A stretch of 48,003 nucleotides of DNA, from the NCBI RefSeq assembly GCF_000757725.1, contig NZ_JJMU01000059.1, positions 1 to 48,003 of the forward strand, written 5' to 3'. A model generated the notes under the pieces. That model was not told the DNA's origin. It did no database searches and saw only the letters and a program-made list of their open reading frames with translations. Made by a program: the position numbers and the translations under genes. Of the stretch, positions 8,561 through 17,736 are shown one piece after another; within the stretch, counting starts at the first letter, position 1, and each line of letters begins with the position of its first letter. Source of the DNA: Sphingobacterium deserti (GTDB lineage Bacteria; Bacteroidota; Bacteroidia; Sphingobacteriales; Sphingobacteriaceae).

Positions 8561-11500
8561 TTAAAAATTAAGTTCGATTCCGAACGTGTATGTTTTGCCC
8601 AGCGGCGTTTCCCAGCCACGTGTTCCATATTGTCCCACTTCCGGATCAGCCATCTTATATTTTGATGCCGTCAGTAAATTTGTTCCGTTAAAAAACAGTC
8701 GTGCACTAGCTATCTTGGCCCGTTGGCTCCATGCCATCGGAATTTGATAGGCCACGTTAATGTTTTTTAAACGAAGGAATGAGGCGTCATAAATATGTCT
8801 GCTGCTAAACTGTATCGCGTCTGTAAGATCGTTTCCATCAATCTTTGGTTGTGTACCCGTCGGATTTGTAGGTGACCACATGTTTTCATAGTATTGCTGT
8901 GAACGAATCCGTTCCCAGTAGTAACCATCGTCGTTTACGTCTTTTTCCGCACCATCATACAGTTTGCCACCCAGCTTATAAGCAAAGTTTAGCCCTAGCG
9001 AGATACCCTTATATTCAAAATCAGAGTTTATACCGCCATACACTTGTGGAACCGCACTGCCGATTATTACCTGGCTTGCCTTCGAATAGCTATAGGATGC
9101 AGCACGTCCGTTGAAGTCGAAGTCATTCGTGGTATTGTTCGTATACCACACGTTGCGTCCGTTTTGCGGATCGACGCCAGCCCATTCATAACCGTAGAAT
9201 GAAAGCACGGACTCGCCCTCCCGATAAATGAACTGCGCCCTTGCGTCACCACCCGTTGGATCATTCCATAGGATATCTTTTCCGGCGTCAAGCGTTTTTA
9301 CCTTCGAACTTAAGAAGGCTGCGTTGACACGAAGAGACCATGAGAAATTGTCATTGCTAATAATATCTCCGCCTAGATCCAGTTCTATACCACTGTTGTT
9401 TATAACGCCCACGTTTTGCAGGGCGCGGGTGAAGCCTGTCGTGCCCGATGTAGGTACATCCTGCAACAGATCTTTAGAGTCTCTACTAAAATATTCCACA
9501 GATCCGGTTAGTCTGTTTTGCAAAAAGCCGAATTCCAGTGCTAAGTCATAGGTGTTGCTTTTCTCCCAACGCAGCAATGTATTGCCTAGGCCTTTGTCGA
9601 TATTTACTAACGAACCATCGCTAACAAGTCCACCCGGGCTGCCTTTGTAGTTATATTTATAATACATCAGTGTTCGCCAAGCAAAATTATCGTTTGGCAA
9701 AGTGCCATTCACACCATAGGAACCACGAAGACGAAGTGCACTCACCAAGTCATTATCCTTCAGGAAACCTTCTCGGTGTAGACTCCAAGCTCCCGAAACA
9801 GACCAAAACGTTCCCCAACGACTATCGGGATGGAAGCGCGACGAACCATCGCGTCGCAACGAAGCACCGACAAAATAGCGCTCATCGAAATTATAGTCCA
9901 CACGTCCTAAGGCAGACATCAGGTTGTTGCCCCAAGAGTAGCTGTCTGCACGGAAATTAGCCCCTGTGCCAATAGAGCTGCTGTTGCTCGATCCCAAGTT
10001 CACACCATTACTAAACTGGTAGTCTGTCACATTTTTTTCTACTTCATAACCAGCTAACAAGCTAATGTTATGTAAATTAAAAGTTTTGTTATACGTTAAC
10101 GTATTGGATGATACATATTTTCGGATATTATTGTTCCACCTGCTGGATGAACCCTTGTCTGTTGCCCCGTTGAAATGCAGCGCAGAGAGATAAAGGTCGT
10201 CTCGTACATCGGTATTGTCGAACGAAAAAATTGTTTTAGCGGTTAGGCCAGAAACGATTTCCCATGATAAGGATTGAACGGCACCCAGGCGTAGCGTTCG
10301 GGTATTGTTATCCCATTGGTCATTGTAATACCCTGGATTGAAGGCCAAGCTGCCATATTGTGCCGTCCAAGGGTTTCCCGTTTTGTAATCAGTGGGCCAG
10401 TAAAATGGAAACAGCAGGTTTCTGGATTGAAAAAAAGGATTCGAGCCCGTACTGCGTGTGTCGTTAAATCCTACCTTATCGGTGTTCGCTAAATTGAGGT
10501 TGACATTATATTCTACGTTCTGGAATAAGCGTTGATTGAGGTTCAGACGGCCGGAAATACGCTCGTATTCGTTTATTGTCGCGCGCCCTTGATCTTTTGT
10601 GTATGAAAGCGACGAATAATATTTCGTGTTTTCCGTCCCACCACTTACCGAGAGATCGTTGGTCTGAAAGGTCCCGGTACGAAATAGGTAGTCTTCCCAA
10701 TCAAAGTATCGTCCTTCCCGATTTTCAATGCCGTCAGTCATGCCCAGTATGCGTACATTGGACATTCGCGAAACATCATCAACCTCAAAGCGATATCCGT
10801 GCCGGTTAAAGCGATTGTTTATTTGGCCAAGGGCGTAGGTGCTGGCCTCCGCATCCGTGTAGTTAACACCTGTGGCGTTATTTCTATTGGATGTGCGGTA
10901 GTCGTGAAATATTTGGTATTCCATGTTGATCTGTGCTTGTGGATCAGCAATTTCATAGTTATCCGTCGCCCACGATGGTGTAAGGCCGATAGAAGACCGT
11001 AGGCTGATCGTCGGTTTGCCGACTTTCCCGCGTTTTGTCGTGATCACGATAACACCGTTTGCGGCTCGTGAGCCGTAGAGTGATGAGGCGGCTGCATCTT
11101 TCAATACGGTGATTGATTCGATATCGGCGGGGTTTAAGGTGCTCATCACATTTGATGTGGAGTAAATTTGTCCGCTCATTTGGCCAACGTTGCCGGAGAT
11201 AACAGGTACACCGTCAATTACATAAAGTGGTTCGTTAGAAGCATTCATTGACCCTATTCCGCGAATACGCACATTCGATGTGGAGCCAGCTTGTCCAGAA
11301 CCGGTTGACACTTGTAGCCCTGCCACGCGTCCATTTAGCGCGTTTTCAAAGGAAGTTGTGGGTTGGTCTCGTATTTCTTTTGGTGTAACAGTTGCGGCGG
11401 AACCGGTGTACGTGCTTTTGCGCGCCGTTCCGTATGCTACTACCATAACTTCGTCTAGCGCTGTGTCATCGGGTCGTAGGGTTACCTGTATGCTTTTTTG

Positions 11501-11761
11501 TCCAGCAATCGGAATCTCTTGCCCAGCATAACCTACCGCCGTTATGACCAAGGTGCCCGTAGATGGGGCAGAAAGCGTGAACAGACCACTTTCATTTGTG
11601 GACGTGCCCAGCTGTGTTCCTTTGACATTTATGCTTACCCCAGAGATGGGCATGCCGGTGGCGTCGACGATTTTTCCTGCCAGCGCAGTCTGTTGCGCGT
11701 GAACCTGTATCATGCTGCTACAGGCCATGATGCACAGAGAGGTGAGTAAGTTCTTGTTCAT
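8561..11761 (-). CDS. SusC/RagA-family TonB-dependent transporter
   Basis: A 1066-residue outer-membrane transporter. Order: signal peptide ending VHAQ (1-22); a carboxypeptidase-regulatory-like domain (KIVDATGMPISGVSINVKG, about 28-100); the TonB-box region LDEVMVVAYGT near residue 103; the plug with RIRGIGSMNASNEPLYVIDG and SLYGSRAANGVIVITTKRG; then the long beta-barrel ending TFGIELNF with a terminal aromatic residue. It precedes SusD with 12 bp between them and follows the dipeptide epimerase by 124 bp. Role: TonB-driven uptake of an oligomer delivered by SusD. Unlike the second SusC here, no glycosidase is linked to it. Confidence 0.95.
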   Translation of the reverse strand: MNKNLLTSLCIMACSSMIQVHAQQTALAGKIVDATGMPISGVSINVKGTQLGTSTNESGLFTLSAPSTGTLVITAVGYAGQEIPIAGQKSIQVTLRPDDTALDEVMVVAYGTARKSTYTGSAATVTPKEIRDQPTTSFENALNGRVAGLQVSTGSGQAGSTSNVRIRGIGSMNASNEPLYVIDGVPVISGNVGQMSGQIYSTSNVMSTLNPADIESITVLKDAAASSLYGSRAANGVIVITTKRGKVGKPTISLRSSIGLTPSWATDNYEIADPQAQINMEYQIFHDYRTSNRNNATGVNYTDAEASTYALGQINNRFNRHGYRFEVDDVSRMSNVRILGMTDGIENREGRYFDWEDYLFRTGTFQTNDLSVSGGTENTKYYSSLSYTKDQGRATINEYERISGRLNLNQRLFQNVEYNVNLNLANTDKVGFNDTRSTGSNPFFQSRNLLFPFYWPTDYKTGNPWTAQYGSLAFNPGYYNDQWDNNTRTLRLGAVQSLSWEIVSGLTAKTIFSFDNTDVRDDLYLSALHFNGATDKGSSSRWNNNIRKYVSSNTLTYNKTFNLHNISLLAGYEVEKNVTDYQFSNGVNLGSSNSSSIGTGANFRADSYSWGNNLMSALGRVDYNFDERYFVGASLRRDGSSRFHPDSRWGTFWSVSGAWSLHREGFLKDNDLVSALRLRGSYGVNGTLPNDNFAWRTLMYYKYNYKGSPGGLVSDGSLVNIDKGLGNTLLRWEKSNTYDLALEFGFLQNRLTGSVEYFSRDSKDLLQDVPTSGTTGFTRALQNVGVINNSGIELDLGGDIISNDNFSWSLRVNAAFLSSKVKTLDAGKDILWNDPTGGDARAQFIYREGESVLSFYGYEWAGVDPQNGRNVWYTNNTTNDFDFNGRAASYSYSKASQVIIGSAVPQVYGGINSDFEYKGISLGLNFAYKLGGKLYDGAEKDVNDDGYYWERIRSQQYYENMWSPTNPTGTQPKIDGNDLTDAIQFSSRHIYDASFLRLKNINVAYQIPMAWSQRAKIASARLFFNGTNLLTASKYKMADPEVGQYGTRGWETPLGKTYTFGIELNF

Positions 11762-11885
11762 AGTATAAGATTAGTGCGTTAGTAACACACCCAAACTGCA
11801 GCAGGTAGCTTTAGTTCAGGTGGCTTAAAGAATATGTTGTTGGTCAGTTAGATTCGTATTTTCAGGCAGCAGTAAAACAGACTGG

Positions 11886-12941
11886 CTATTCCCTTAGCGT
11901 TACCCCTATACCCGCTCTATCGGGTAAATAACATTGCCCATCCACAATTTGTAGGCCGTCGAAAAGATCGTTTCCTATCAATAAAGCACCATCCAGATCT
12001 GCCCAGTCCACAAGTGGCGCGAGCTGTGCGGCCGCTGTTATTGCACAAGATGTCTCCGTCATACAGCCTAACATCACTTTCATCTCAAGTGCTCGAGCCA
12101 GTTCTGCCATTTTCTTTGCTTCCCGCATGCCGGTACATTTCATTAGTTTGATGTTTATGCCGCTATACACACCCTTTAGCGCAACGACGTCGCTGAGACG
12201 CTGGCATCCTTCATCTGCAATGGTGGGAATAGGCGAGCGTTCTGTAAGCCAAGCCATATCATCAATCTGCTCTTTAGGCATGGGTTGCTCCAAAAAGACG
12301 ATATTGCGTTCGGCCAACCAATGCGTCATCTCCAAAGCTTCTTCCTTACTTTTCCAACCTTGGTTTACGTCCGCACAAAGCGGAACATCCGTAACCGAAC
12401 GAATCGTTTCGATAATCATCTTATCAGTCTCTAAACCAAGTTTTACCTTAAGCATTTTAAAGGATGCCGCTTCAGCTACTTTTTGTCTGATCACCGCTTG
12501 CGTATCAATGCCAATCGTAAATGATGTGGCTGGAATACTGGACGGATCAAGCCCCCATATTTTGTAGAAAGGCTGTCCCAGCAGTTTCCCAATTAAATCG
12601 TGCAATGCAATATCAATTGCGGCCTTTGCGGCGGTATTTTTTGCGTCGATATGATCAATATAGTGAAGTATCTCCTCCGTTTGAAAGGGAGAAGTGTACG
12701 CGGATAGATCAACCTTATTTAAAAAGCCCATAACGCTTTCCTGGGATTCCCCGAGGTAGGGGGGCATGCTGGCCTCGCCATAGCCCACTATTCCTTCATA
12801 TTCAATTTCAATTAGTACCACCGGTGTCGTCGTACGGCTGAACGATGCTACAGTAAAAACGTGGCGCATCGCAAGGGTGTAGGGCCGAAAGCGTATAGTG
12901 AATTTACCCGTACTCTTTGTTGACCAAGCTGCAGTATCCAT
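11886..12941 (-). CDS. Dipeptide epimerase (L-Ala-D/L-Glu epimerase-like), enolase superfamily
   Basis: A 351-residue enolase-superfamily protein of the muconate lactonising/dipeptide epimerase group. The catalytic set is complete: KVK with K165 and K167, metal ligands D191 (CADVNQGW), E218 (FLEQP) and D243 (IADEGC), and K265 (INIKLMKC) on the opposite face. Members epimerise L-Ala-D-Glu from murein to L-Ala-L-Glu. It starts 7 bp after the NlpC/P60 gene, the same pairing as Bacillus YkfB/YkfC and Bacteroides murein-peptide loci, which supports this specificity over other dipeptides. The first 10 residues are unlike the family core, so the true start may be slightly downstream. Confidence 0.9.
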   Translation of the reverse strand: MDTAAWSTKSTGKFTIRFRPYTLAMRHVFTVASFSRTTTPVVLIEIEYEGIVGYGEASMPPYLGESQESVMGFLNKVDLSAYTSPFQTEEILHYIDHIDAKNTAAKAAIDIALHDLIGKLLGQPFYKIWGLDPSSIPATSFTIGIDTQAVIRQKVAEAASFKMLKVKLGLETDKMIIETIRSVTDVPLCADVNQGWKSKEEALEMTHWLAERNIVFLEQPMPKEQIDDMAWLTERSPIPTIADEGCQRLSDVVALKGVYSGINIKLMKCTGMREAKKMAELARALEMKVMLGCMTETSCAITAAAQLAPLVDWADLDGALLIGNDLFDGLQIVDGQCYLPDRAGIGVTLRE

Positions 12942-12948
12942 CTATTGT

Positions 12949-14166
12949 CTATTTGTTGTTGTAATAAGTACTTGCATTGATGTTCTGTATTCCAGGATCT
13001 TTCTCCGCCAGGTACCGCTTAGCGGCAACCACCGTGCGTGTTTGGAAATCATCATAGTCTGCCGCTTTTTTTAGCATACTGTTTATCCTCACGCTGCCTG
13101 CCGCGTGGATGAATTGACCATTGCCAAGGTACAAAGCCACATGGGTGACACGCGCGTTCTTACTCTTATTTTTACCCCCCGCAAAGAAAAGCAGATCTGC
13201 AGGTTTTAGGTTTTTAAGCGCTTTTTCAGCATCAAAATCACCATTCTTATCTAAAATATCAATGTTTTGTCCATGTAAAACCTGTTGGGAAGCATCGCGC
13301 GGTATGACCAGTCCGTTCATAAAATACGATGTTTTGGTGAAGCCGCTGCAGTCCACACCTTTCACGGAGGTTCCACCCCACAGGTAGGGAAGACCTAGCA
13401 TAGACTTTGCACTCCGGATAATATTATCAGCATGCGCTTCACGTGTTTTCATCCAAGTGGAAAAAAGCTGTCCTTCTTCTTTGGGGATATAAGCTATTCG
13501 TCCATCTGGATAGACGACCTTATAGAAGGTATCAGTCTCTGATGAAAGGGATAGGATACCTCCATAGACAAGGTCTGATACGCGTTGGCTCTGCAGATCT
13601 GGCGCTGAAAACGACTTGCCAAATTCGGCCGTGTAGATTATCCGATCATTGCTATTCCAAGCATGTAGTTTTTCGGTAGATAGCGGGGTAATAGAAGAGG
13701 TCGGTACCCAAGCGATGTAACCTTCGGGTGTGCGCACCCGGTAGTCGCCGCCCTTCTTTTGCAGGATATCCAACTGTGTTCCTAGCAATACTTGCGTTGC
13801 CATTTCGGCAGCGTGGGATGGTGCCGTGCGCAGGTTAGCGACGGATAAGTTGACTAAACCAACTGTGTTATCCCCTACAGTGGAATCCGGAAGGGTGACG
13901 ACGTTAAAAGATCCGTTTAACTTGGCAAGTTCTTTCTGAAGCGGAGCCTTCAATTTGGGATCACTAATTTGTATGATGTGCGTGTTGTTCTGCGTTCCAT
14001 TTTCGACAAGTTCGACGATGCTGCTCCGTTTGTCCGGGGCCCATTGCAATCTGAAATCTGTCAAAACCTGTTGAAGGATTTGATCAGTTGATGGAGTGGT
14101 TTGCGCTTTGCTGACAACAGTTGTAGAGAGAAGGCAGCAAAAAAAAGCAAAGAATTTTAGGGTCAT
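12949..14166 (-). CDS. Exported NlpC/P60 endopeptidase with SH3b domains (YkfC-like)
   Basis: A 405-residue secreted cysteine peptidase. A signal peptide (1-22, ending SKAQ) is followed by an N-terminal region, two SH3b-like modules (about 102-160 and 170-232) and a C-terminal NlpC/P60 domain (about 245-385). Catalytic residues appear as C273 in VDCSGF, H342 in THVALYLG and H354 in FIHAAG. YkfC-type enzymes cut the gamma-D-Glu-diaminopimelate bond of murein peptides and release L-Ala-D-Glu. The product fits the epimerase encoded 7 bp downstream, so the two probably form one pathway. It is the first gene of the minus-strand operon that leads into SusC/SusD. Confidence 0.92.
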   Translation of the reverse strand: MTLKFFAFFCCLLSTTVVSKAQTTPSTDQILQQVLTDFRLQWAPDKRSSIVELVENGTQNNTHIIQISDPKLKAPLQKELAKLNGSFNVVTLPDSTVGDNTVGLVNLSVANLRTAPSHAAEMATQVLLGTQLDILQKKGGDYRVRTPEGYIAWVPTSSITPLSTEKLHAWNSNDRIIYTAEFGKSFSAPDLQSQRVSDLVYGGILSLSSETDTFYKVVYPDGRIAYIPKEEGQLFSTWMKTREAHADNIIRSAKSMLGLPYLWGGTSVKGVDCSGFTKTSYFMNGLVIPRDASQQVLHGQNIDILDKNGDFDAEKALKNLKPADLLFFAGGKNKSKNARVTHVALYLGNGQFIHAAGSVRINSMLKKAADYDDFQTRTVVAAKRYLAEKDPGIQNINASTYYNNK

Positions 14167-14466
14167 GGCTTTTTTCGTAATGATTTAAAGCGAATATAAT
14201 CTTTTACTCGGAAAATAGCTGCCTGAAAATGCGTTTTTTTGTTTGTTTTGAAAAATATTGGTAGTAATCTGCATAATCACATCTCCTTTTTGATCTGAAA
14301 TCGTTTACAGCGTAGACTTTTTATTAAGTCAAACTTCAGTAATCAAACTGCTCATTTTTTACACATAGCATTTCCCGAGACGGTCCTTAAACGTTTTAGT
14401 GTACGCATCCCTATTTCTTTCTTGTATTTTTCGTAATATTGTATTGATTTATATCCGCTATAATTA
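14167..14466. promoter_or_regulatory. Divergent intergenic region
   Basis: This 300-bp AT-rich gap separates the divergent NlpC/P60 and glycosylasparaginase genes, so it must hold two outward promoters. No consensus box stands out clearly. The stretch TATCCGCTATAAT, just before the plus-strand start, is the best AT-rich candidate. No further gene or repeat is seen. Confidence 0.4.
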
Positions 14467-15483
14467 ATGAATTCCAGAAGACAATTTATAAAAAAAACTA
14501 TAGTTGGGGCGGCGGCAGTTAGCGCAGTGAACGTCATTCCCGCAGTAGCCTCAGCACAAAAAGTCGTAAAACCTATCGTTATTTCTACGTGGGATTTTGG
14601 TGTAGCAGCGAATCAGGCAGCTTGGCAGGTCCTTAACCAAAAGGGGAAAGCGCTTGATGCTGTCGAGCAGGGTGTGAAAGTTGCCGAGGCCGACCTATCT
14701 AACCCTACTGTTGGGAAGGGTGGGTATCCAGATCGTGATGGGCATGTGACGCTAGATGCTTGTATTATGGATGAGCAAGGAAATTGTGGATCTGTTGCGG
14801 CGCTTGAACATATTGCGCATCCTATCTCCGTTGCACGATTAGTTATGGAGAAAACGCCGCATGTCATGCTGGTTGGTGAGGGCGCGTTGCAGTTTGCGCT
14901 GGAGAATGGCTTTCAACGGGATAATCTGCTTATCCCTTCTTCCGAGAAAGCCTGGCAAGAGTGGTTGAAAGAGAAGCAGTATAAACCGATTATGAATATT
15001 GAAAATAAATCATTCAATACGGAGCGGCTTCCGGGTAACCAATATAACCACGATACCATTGGAATGTTGGCATTAGACGCTCATGGCAATTTATCGGGCG
15101 CATGTACCACGAGTGGTATGGCTTTTAAGATGCGGGGGCGGGTAGGCGATAGCCCGATAATCGGTGCTGGTTTATACATCGATAACGAAGTAGGTGGCGC
15201 AACGTCCACGGGTGTGGGCGAGGAAGTGATCCGTACAGTAGGCAGCTTTTTAGTTGTCGAGTTGATGCGGCAGGGCTATTCACCAGAAGCGGCTTGCAAA
15301 GAAGCTGTAGAACGTATTGTAAAAAAGAAACCCGAGACAGCGAAAGAAATACAGGTAGGCTTTTTAGCCTTGAATAAAAAAGGCGAATACGGATCTTATG
15401 CATTGCAATCAGGATTTACGTACGCCGTATGTGATGAGCAAAAGCAAGATCTGGTTATAAAAGGAAAGCATATTTTTAAGTAG
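14467..15483 (+). CDS. N4-(beta-N-acetylglucosaminyl)-L-asparaginase, Tat-exported
   Basis: A 338-residue Ntn-hydrolase of the glycosylasparaginase family. These enzymes split the GlcNAc-asparagine bond of deglycosylated glycopeptides and mature by self-cleavage before a threonine. The nucleophile is T197 in NHDTIGM, followed by LSGACTTSGMAFKMRGRVGDSPIIGAG, the family substrate-binding region given here in part (residues 209-235). The N-terminus SRRQFIKK plus a hydrophobic stretch to residue 30 is a twin-arginine signal, so export to the periplasm is likely. The Elizabethkingia enzyme is a close architectural match. The gene stands alone on the plus strand; repeats follow. Confidence 0.93.
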   Translation: MNSRRQFIKKTIVGAAAVSAVNVIPAVASAQKVVKPIVISTWDFGVAANQAAWQVLNQKGKALDAVEQGVKVAEADLSNPTVGKGGYPDRDGHVTLDACIMDEQGNCGSVAALEHIAHPISVARLVMEKTPHVMLVGEGALQFALENGFQRDNLLIPSSEKAWQEWLKEKQYKPIMNIENKSFNTERLPGNQYNHDTIGMLALDAHGNLSGACTTSGMAFKMRGRVGDSPIIGAGLYIDNEVGGATSTGVGEEVIRTVGSFLVVELMRQGYSPEAACKEAVERIVKKKPETAKEIQVGFLALNKKGEYGSYALQSGFTYAVCDEQKQDLVIKGKHIFK

Positions 15484-15643
15484 TGCGTATAGCGTAGTGC
15501 GATTAGATTATAGTATTTAGTACTCAGTAGTTAGAAAAGCATTGTGGGACGCCTCGTATGGTTGTCTCTTATGACTTCCAGATTACCGCTTACAAATTTT
15601 TACTGGTTAATTTTGAGTTGTAGATTTTGATTTATTACTTTTT
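15484..15643. repeat. Inverted remnant of the dispersed word repeat
   Basis: Just behind the asparaginase stop, GCGTATAGCGTAGTGCG and TAGTATTTAGTACTCAGTAG are reverse-complement relatives of the CACTACGCAC and AGTACTAAAATAC words at 20.8-21.2 kb and 47.6 kb. No gene or terminator is clear here. Confidence 0.5.
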
Positions 15644-15870
15644 CAATTTTGACTTAGTAACAATTTGACTTTTCACTTGATTTGACTAGTCTTTTTTAAC
15701 TTTTTACTTTTCAATTTTGACTTAGTAATAATTTTGACTTTTCACTTGATTTGACTAGTCTTTTTTGACTTTTTACTTTTCAATTTTGACTTAGTAACAA
15801 TTTGACTTTTCATTTGACTAGTCTTTTTTGACTTTTTACTTTTTAATTTTGACTTTTAAAAAATTTTTAC
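15644..15870. repeat. Tandem repeat, about 68-bp unit, nearly three copies plus a partial copy
   Basis: Units begin with CAATTTTGACTTAGTAA at 15644, 15712 and 15781, giving periods of 68 and 69 bp. The third copy is shortened to about 63 bp (loss of CTTGATTTGA-type bases), and a partial fourth copy runs to about 15870. Inside each unit the words TTTGACTTTTCA, TTTGACTAGTC and GACTTTTTACTTTT recur. The array ends about 16 bp before the msrA ATG, so it makes up the msrA 5' region. On the other strand the words read like the AAAAGTAAAAAGT repeats near 20.6 kb. Confidence 0.85.
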
Positions 15871-15886
15871 TTTTTAATTTACAAAC

Positions 15887-16402
15887 ATGAAAGCGACATT
15901 TGGAGGCGGGTGTTTTTGGTGTACCGAAGTGATATTCCAAAACACAGATGGGGTGAATACAGTTTTGCCGGGCTATATGGGCGGGAAAACAGAAAACCCA
16001 ACCTATAAAGAAGTGTGCAATGGCGACTCGGAGCATGTGGAAGTGGTGCAATTAGACTTTGATGAAAATAAGGTAAGCTTTGATGAGCTGCTTAAGATCT
16101 TTTTTAAGACGCACAATCCGACTACGCTAAATAGGCAGGGTAATGATGTCGGGACGCAGTATCGTTCGGTCGTGTTTTACCATGATGAAGCGCAAAAGGA
16201 GGCTACATTAGCTTTTATCCAGGGGCTGGAAGATGCGGAAGCATTCTCAGATCCTATCGTGACGGCTGTAGAGCCTGCGGAGAAATTTTGGGAGGCCGAG
16301 GATTACCATCACGACTACTTCAATCAAAACCCTGGAAATCCGTTTTGCGCGGCTGTCATTGCGCCGAAATTGCAGAAGTTTTTGAAAGAGTATAAGGCTT
16401 AA
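15887..16402 (+). CDS. msrA: Peptide-methionine (S)-S-oxide reductase MsrA
   Basis: A 171-residue MsrA that reduces the S-form of methionine sulfoxide in proteins. The active-site motif GGGCFWCTE is at residues 6-14, with catalytic C9 and C12 close by. Further conserved segments are GYMGGKTENPTYKEVC, FFKTHNPTTLNRQGNDVGTQYRS (residues 75-97 approximately), and EDYHHDYF. The short N-terminus, with no signal peptide, suggests a cytoplasmic enzyme. It is single-gene, bounded by the tandem repeat upstream and a strong terminator downstream. Confidence 0.96.
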   Translation: MKATFGGGCFWCTEVIFQNTDGVNTVLPGYMGGKTENPTYKEVCNGDSEHVEVVQLDFDENKVSFDELLKIFFKTHNPTTLNRQGNDVGTQYRSVVFYHDEAQKEATLAFIQGLEDAEAFSDPIVTAVEPAEKFWEAEDYHHDYFNQNPGNPFCAAVIAPKLQKFLKEYKA

Positions 16403-16441
16403 TCGCGCTTGAGTATAGCTTTATAGAATTCCGGTAAACGC

Positions 16442-16481
16442 AAAAAACGAAGCAATCTCCATAAAGATTGCTTCGTTTTTT
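16442..16481. terminator. Bidirectional intrinsic terminator
   Basis: Arms 16442-16458 (AAAAAACGAAGCAATCT) and 16465-16481 are perfect complements around CCATAA, with A and T runs at the ends. It sits between the convergent msrA and KilA-N genes. A further half-copy, GATTGCTTCGTAATCT, follows at 16487-16502. The core GAAGCAATCT/AGATTGCTTC is shared with the repeat at 28.4 kb. Confidence 0.88.
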
Positions 16482-16525
16482 ATGAGGATTGCTTCGTAAT
16501 CTATTTACATATTAAACTTAAAATT

Positions 16526-17440
16526 TTAAGTCTTTCCTTTCGTTCGTTTTTTGTCCATCGCTGTGTCAAGATTTTTATCATCAACAGATTCTTTGATATC
16601 ATCAATTTTTGGACTTTTTATAAGCTCGTGATCCTTATCTTGGCTACGCAATAGCGACTTTAATTGTTGATGAGCTGAAGACCTTAATTTATTAAACCTT
16701 TGTTCTATCGTTAATCCATCCCTTATCAGTTCAGCATTTAGTATTTCTAAATTATTGAGAATAATTAGTTGATGGGTATCCGCAAAATCTCTTAAGTTGT
16801 ATCCTTTAAGAGCTAAATCCGGATTGTTTTTCCGCCACGTGGAGGAACTATACCCGAACATAACCAAGTATAGAAGATCCGCTTCTTCTGCGTATGCTAT
16901 TCCTTCCTTTCCCTTAGTGAGATTTTTAAGAGGTAATATATGATCTTTAACTGCATCAGTCTGTATCTTATAGTTAGATTTGGTCAAAAAGCGCCTGTAA
17001 TCCCATACCTGATTTAGCGCGTTAGATTCTTTTTCTTTTAAGCGCTGAAACTCCTTTATGAGCAACAGCTTAAATTTTGGACTTATATAAGAACAAAATT
17101 CAAAGGCAATATCTTTATGAGCATACGTTCCTCCATATCTTCCTTTTTTTGCTATAATACCTATTGCAGCAGTTCCTGCCGTCCACTTTTTAACTGACAT
17201 AAAAAAACCGCCTGACCCGGTGTTTTCTCTAAAACCCCTAAATTCGGGGGTTTTAAAATTTGGATTGTACAACTCTTCCCAAACGCCTAGAAAATCTATA
17301 GTAGATTTGTTGTTAAGCCACTTCTCAATTAGTTTTGGACCATCATCATGATTCGACACCATGTCTGTCAGAGAGATAAAATCATCCGTTCCTATATGTA
17401 TTATCGATATATCTGTATCAAGTACTTTTATCTTGCTCAT
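16526..17440 (-). CDS. KilA-N domain protein
   Basis: A 304-residue protein with a KilA-N-type DNA-binding domain in the first 130 residues: DFISLTDMVSN, IEKWLNNKSTIDFLGVWEELYNPNF, then WTAGTAAIGIIAKKGRYGGTYAHKDIAFEF, here cited as residues 85-114. The rest is charged and helical, ending in a lysine-rich tail (KKRTKGKT), with no second domain that I recognise. KilA-N proteins are common in phages and as single cargo genes in bacterial genomes. No phage or transposase gene lies next to it. It is more AT-rich than the neighbouring parC, so recent acquisition is plausible. Confidence 0.8.
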   Translation of the reverse strand: MSKIKVLDTDISIIHIGTDDFISLTDMVSNHDDGPKLIEKWLNNKSTIDFLGVWEELYNPNFKTPEFRGFRENTGSGGFFMSVKKWTAGTAAIGIIAKKGRYGGTYAHKDIAFEFCSYISPKFKLLLIKEFQRLKEKESNALNQVWDYRRFLTKSNYKIQTDAVKDHILPLKNLTKGKEGIAYAEEADLLYLVMFGYSSSTWRKNNPDLALKGYNLRDFADTHQLIILNNLEILNAELIRDGLTIEQRFNKLRSSAHQQLKSLLRSQDKDHELIKSPKIDDIKESVDDKNLDTAMDKKRTKGKT

Positions 17441-17736
17441 AATGTCAATGCCATATGGATTAATTTACAATACGTACTATCTCTGATCCTATTGGTTTAT
17501 TGTAGGATACCTAATTTACAATAATTGTATCTGAAAATGAACTGATCTAAATATTTTTGCTCATTTTATTTCTGACAGTAAGATAAGTGTCTATAAGCAA
17601 TCAGTTGTTTAAAAAAAAGAGTCCTTCTAACACATTTTTACAAACCTTAAAATCAAAGAAGCGAAAAGTATGTTTTCCGCTCCTTTGCATAAAGCCTTCC
17701 TGTCATGGAAGGTGTTGAGATATTTTATCCTGTTCC
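17441..17736. other. AT-rich gap between KilA-N and parC genes
   Basis: Nearly 300 bp without a gene. It contains the KilA-N promoter region on the minus strand and small inverted repeats near 17660-17720 (GCGAAAA/TTTTCCGC and CCTTCC/GGAAGG) that may terminate parC. Nothing else is recognisable. Confidence 0.4.

Noticed and set aside
12127..12567. 146-residue plus-strand frame opposite the dipeptide epimerase
   Set aside because: Antisense to an enzyme with a complete catalytic set; composition reflects the other strand.
15644..15870. CRISPR-like array
   Set aside because: Units are contiguous 68-bp copies without distinct spacers, and no cas genes are near.
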